A DNA stretch of 64,000 bases from positions 541,278-605,277 of the forward strand of contig NZ_CP025544.1 of assembly GCF_003366055.1 (NCBI RefSeq), in the 5' to 3' direction. The stretch comes from Candidatus Chromulinivorax destructor. GTDB lineage: Bacteria > Babelota > Babeliae > Babelales > Chromulinivoraceae. Shown one piece after another: positions 61,854-64,000 of this stretch (positions within the stretch are counted from its first letter, which is position 1; the number at the start of each line of letters is the position of its first letter). Under the pieces are notes generated by a model. The model did not search any database. It saw only the letters and a program-made list of their open reading frames with translations, and was not told where the DNA came from. Both the position numbers and the translations under genes were made by a program.

Positions 61854-64000
61854 TCAGTCTTGATTGTAGATAGCTTTTATTAAAAGTATATTTGAAGCTA
61901 CTATTGATTTTTTAAAGTCATTAAAAATAAAAGTATCATCTATTTTAAGCTTTTTTTTTACCGGCTCTTCTTGTTCTTGCCCTGTAAATTTTTCAAATGA
62001 ATCACCTACAAATAAACTTTCAAATAGCTTATTAGTATAATCTTGATCAAAATTCAAATCTTTATATGCAGCTGTATTGATAATACCTAATTTTATTCCA
62101 TTTTTTTTCATATTCGTAAGAGCTTTTCCACTTATTTGAGCAACAACTTGCTGCAATAATTGATTATAAAGGTCTTTTGTAATACCAACTTCAGGCGTTA
62201 CGGTGTTGCCATTTGCTAGCATTTCAAGATATTCTTTGTATGTTTTACCACCACGCAATGCTATAAACAATATTGAATCATCGTCTTCAGCTTGCGTCCC
62301 TTTGATATGTTTATGCAACTTTACATACTCAGATTCATTAACAGCTCCCTGAGTACTTTGCTGAGCAATATCCTCAAGCTTCATGAGTTTTACAACATCA
62401 TCCATACCAATCATTCCTCCAGATGGGGATTGTATTCCTGCTGGCCCAACAGCTCTCCAACCATCAACAAAAGAATTTTTTGTTGCATTAAAAACTTTAA
62501 GCATCGAAGTTGCTGTTACTTGTATTTTTTCTTGTGCGATATAATCTTTCATAGCCTTTATAATTGATGCTGGTATATTTTTACCATCTTCTTGAACTTG
62601 CTCATGTATTGCACTCAAATCTTTTTTAATAACTCCAAAATCGATTCCTGCAAACAACTGTAAAAGAGCCGCTCTCATAATTTCAACATTCTCAGGATCT
62701 TGCAAATCTTTAAGCTCTTTATTGATAACGACCTTATAGCCTTCTTTTTCATCAAAAAAATATACTGCATTAAATGCAGCCTGAAATGCGCTCATAGGAG
62801 CCGGATACAGATTAAGCATAATTTTTTTTGTGCCATCCATTTTAAACTTCATAGATTCAATAATAGAAATAGCTTTATCATACACAGCTTTTGCTGCAAG
62901 TATGACTTGTTCTTGTCTATATAAAGTCTGTGTAACATGTGGATATTTATTAGTAAGGGGAACCAATCTATAAACACCTGTACTCACAACTTTTGGTTGC
63001 AAGCAATTTTGCAATTCAACGACTAAATTTGCCCATTGAGCTGATAAAGGATCAATAACAATATCGACTGAAGTACCTTTATACTCATTTGCTTTGACAA
63101 GCCATGCATCACCAAAAGATTCCGGTTTTTTCATAGCTTTTTTTGCATCAAAAGATCCATTAAATAAAGCTATAGCTTCTTGAATTTTATTTTTCTGAGT
63201 TATGCAATAATCGTTTTCAGCGCACAACGTCATAAAATATTGCTTGACTTGCTCTGGTTGCAAATTTCTTTCAAGATTTTTGATCAGACTCGTTGTATCA
63301 CCTTGCTCAGTCATAACAAGGTCGTATAGTTGCTTGCTATTTTTTCCAACAATACTGACCGATTCTTTGTTAACAACTATCTCTAAAGGCATGACAACCT
63401 GGCTGTCTGAAGTTTTAATATCAGCTTGCTTAACTGATGCAACTAAAACTTCAAGATACTCTACATATGATTTTTGATGAGCAATTGCTGTGTCTAAAAT
63501 TGTCTTTGCTTGCTGCCCTATTAAAGTTCCTTGAGTTGAAAGCGGACTTGCTGTTGCAAGCGCACCATTCTCATACGTATCTTTAAACACAAATGTCCAT
63601 TCATGGGCCTGTTGTGATGGAGCTATTATAACTATTTTTTTTGATGCATTATCTGCAACTGGTTTTATATCAACAGCGCGTAAACTTCTCACCTGATCTT
63701 GTATCATTTGGGGCATAATTCGTGCAACATCTAAATTTAAACTAAACATTTTATCGTCTTTATACATAGCTGATTGAGCTAATTTCATATAATCAATAAT
63801 TTGTTGAGGTGTTTTTCCTACGTAGACATCAGGAGCCCATGCAGTTGTTGCAGACAATAAAATAGCATGATTAATAGCTTGGACATAATTATCAGGAGTT
63901 GTATGTGCAGGCGCTACGAGATCTATAAATTTTGAATATTCAAAAAAAGAATCGGTATCATCAGATTCATCAAGATGTTGAATCTCTGTATACACATCTT
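61854..64000 (-). CDS. large protein of unknown function, incomplete at window edge
   Basis: The frame runs out of the window, so the N-terminus and start are missing; at least 714 residues are present. I recognise no family. The sequence is mixed helical and soluble, with recurrent Asp/Lys/Gln patterns, ATVAQ-type helices and some conserved-looking motifs (GPAGIQSPSGGMIGMDDVVKL; LRGGKTYKEYLEMLANGNTVTP). There are no membrane spans and no repeats obvious by eye. It might be exported like many neighbours, but this cannot be judged without the start. It ends in ...LLIKAIYNQD, just after the shared terminator with valS. Confidence 0.5.
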   Translation of the reverse strand, partial: DVYTEIQHLDESDDTDSFFEYSKFIDLVAPAHTTPDNYVQAINHAILLSATTAWAPDVYVGKTPQQIIDYMKLAQSAMYKDDKMFSLNLDVARIMPQMIQDQVRSLRAVDIKPVADNASKKIVIIAPSQQAHEWTFVFKDTYENGALATASPLSTQGTLIGQQAKTILDTAIAHQKSYVEYLEVLVASVKQADIKTSDSQVVMPLEIVVNKESVSIVGKNSKQLYDLVMTEQGDTTSLIKNLERNLQPEQVKQYFMTLCAENDYCITQKNKIQEAIALFNGSFDAKKAMKKPESFGDAWLVKANEYKGTSVDIVIDPLSAQWANLVVELQNCLQPKVVSTGVYRLVPLTNKYPHVTQTLYRQEQVILAAKAVYDKAISIIESMKFKMDGTKKIMLNLYPAPMSAFQAAFNAVYFFDEKEGYKVVINKELKDLQDPENVEIMRAALLQLFAGIDFGVIKKDLSAIHEQVQEDGKNIPASIIKAMKDYIAQEKIQVTATSMLKVFNATKNSFVDGWRAVGPAGIQSPSGGMIGMDDVVKLMKLEDIAQQSTQGAVNESEYVKLHKHIKGTQAEDDDSILFIALRGGKTYKEYLEMLANGNTVTPEVGITKDLYNQLLQQVVAQISGKALTNMKKNGIKLGIINTAAYKDLNFDQDYTNKLFESLFVGDSFEKFTGQEQEEPVKKKLKIDDTFIFNDFKKSIVASNILLIKAIYNQD

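Overview
The window is AT-rich, densely coded DNA from a diderm bacterium. I infer Candidatus Dependentiae (TM6; Babela-like, living in protists). The reasons are a complete-looking envelope and division core (bamD, tamB, secA, ftsQ-ftsA-ftsZ, several beta-barrels), almost no biosynthetic genes, a eukaryote-like deoxynucleoside kinase, exported ankyrin and F-box-like proteins, and many short exported coiled-coil proteins with no recognisable family. No 16S rRNA is present, so the assignment rests on gene content and is moderate in confidence.

Layout. 1-9.6 kb: an EamA permease, two exported hypotheticals, mutL (split by a -1 frame change), carbonic anhydrase, Nudix hydrolase, a cluster of paralogous membrane proteins and a hemerythrin. 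10-15 kb: an exported hypothetical, then on the minus strand an exported 2OG-Fe(II) oxygenase, a glycine-rich surface protein and a small beta-barrel. 15.4-20.6 kb: yaiI-like gene, a split F-box-like exported gene, tRNA-Glu and tRNA-Lys, mgtE, rluD-type synthase. 20.7-30.4 kb: exported hypothetical, PLD-like protein with tamB, a GspE/PilB ATPase, bamD-yraN-cdsA, hisS. 30.6-36.2 kb: a major outer-membrane protein, an exported coiled-coil protein, and a second surface-protein/beta-barrel pair built like the first. 36.3-46.1 kb: pgeF-secA, an exported hypothetical, and ftsQ-ftsA-ftsZ interrupted by an exported ankyrin gene. 46.2-50 kb: a probable polymorphic toxin followed by two small genes, at least one resembling an immunity protein. 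50.5-64 kb: rlmB-type methyltransferase, alr, small exported proteins, deoxynucleoside kinase, a YdcF-like exported protein, tyrS, an M50-like protein without its zinc ligands, valS, and an incomplete large gene at the edge.

Three things stand out. First, ten intergenic copies (five in each orientation) of a 175-270 bp foldback element with terminal inverted repeats fill nearly all the long intergenic gaps; two copies in the same orientation bracket the ankyrin gene that splits ftsA from ftsZ. I see no transposase for it. Second, two unlinked minus-strand modules each pair an exported passenger (glycine-rich or YVTN beta-propeller) that ends in the same Fn3-like domain with a ~200-residue beta-barrel 11-12 bases downstream. 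This could be an undescribed surface-display system. Third, four genes are interrupted by the same kind of frame change (one base too few in a homopolymer of 6-7). Two of these sit exactly on an in-phase A-AAA-AAG slippery heptamer, so programmed -1 frameshifting and homopolymer sequencing error are both live explanations.
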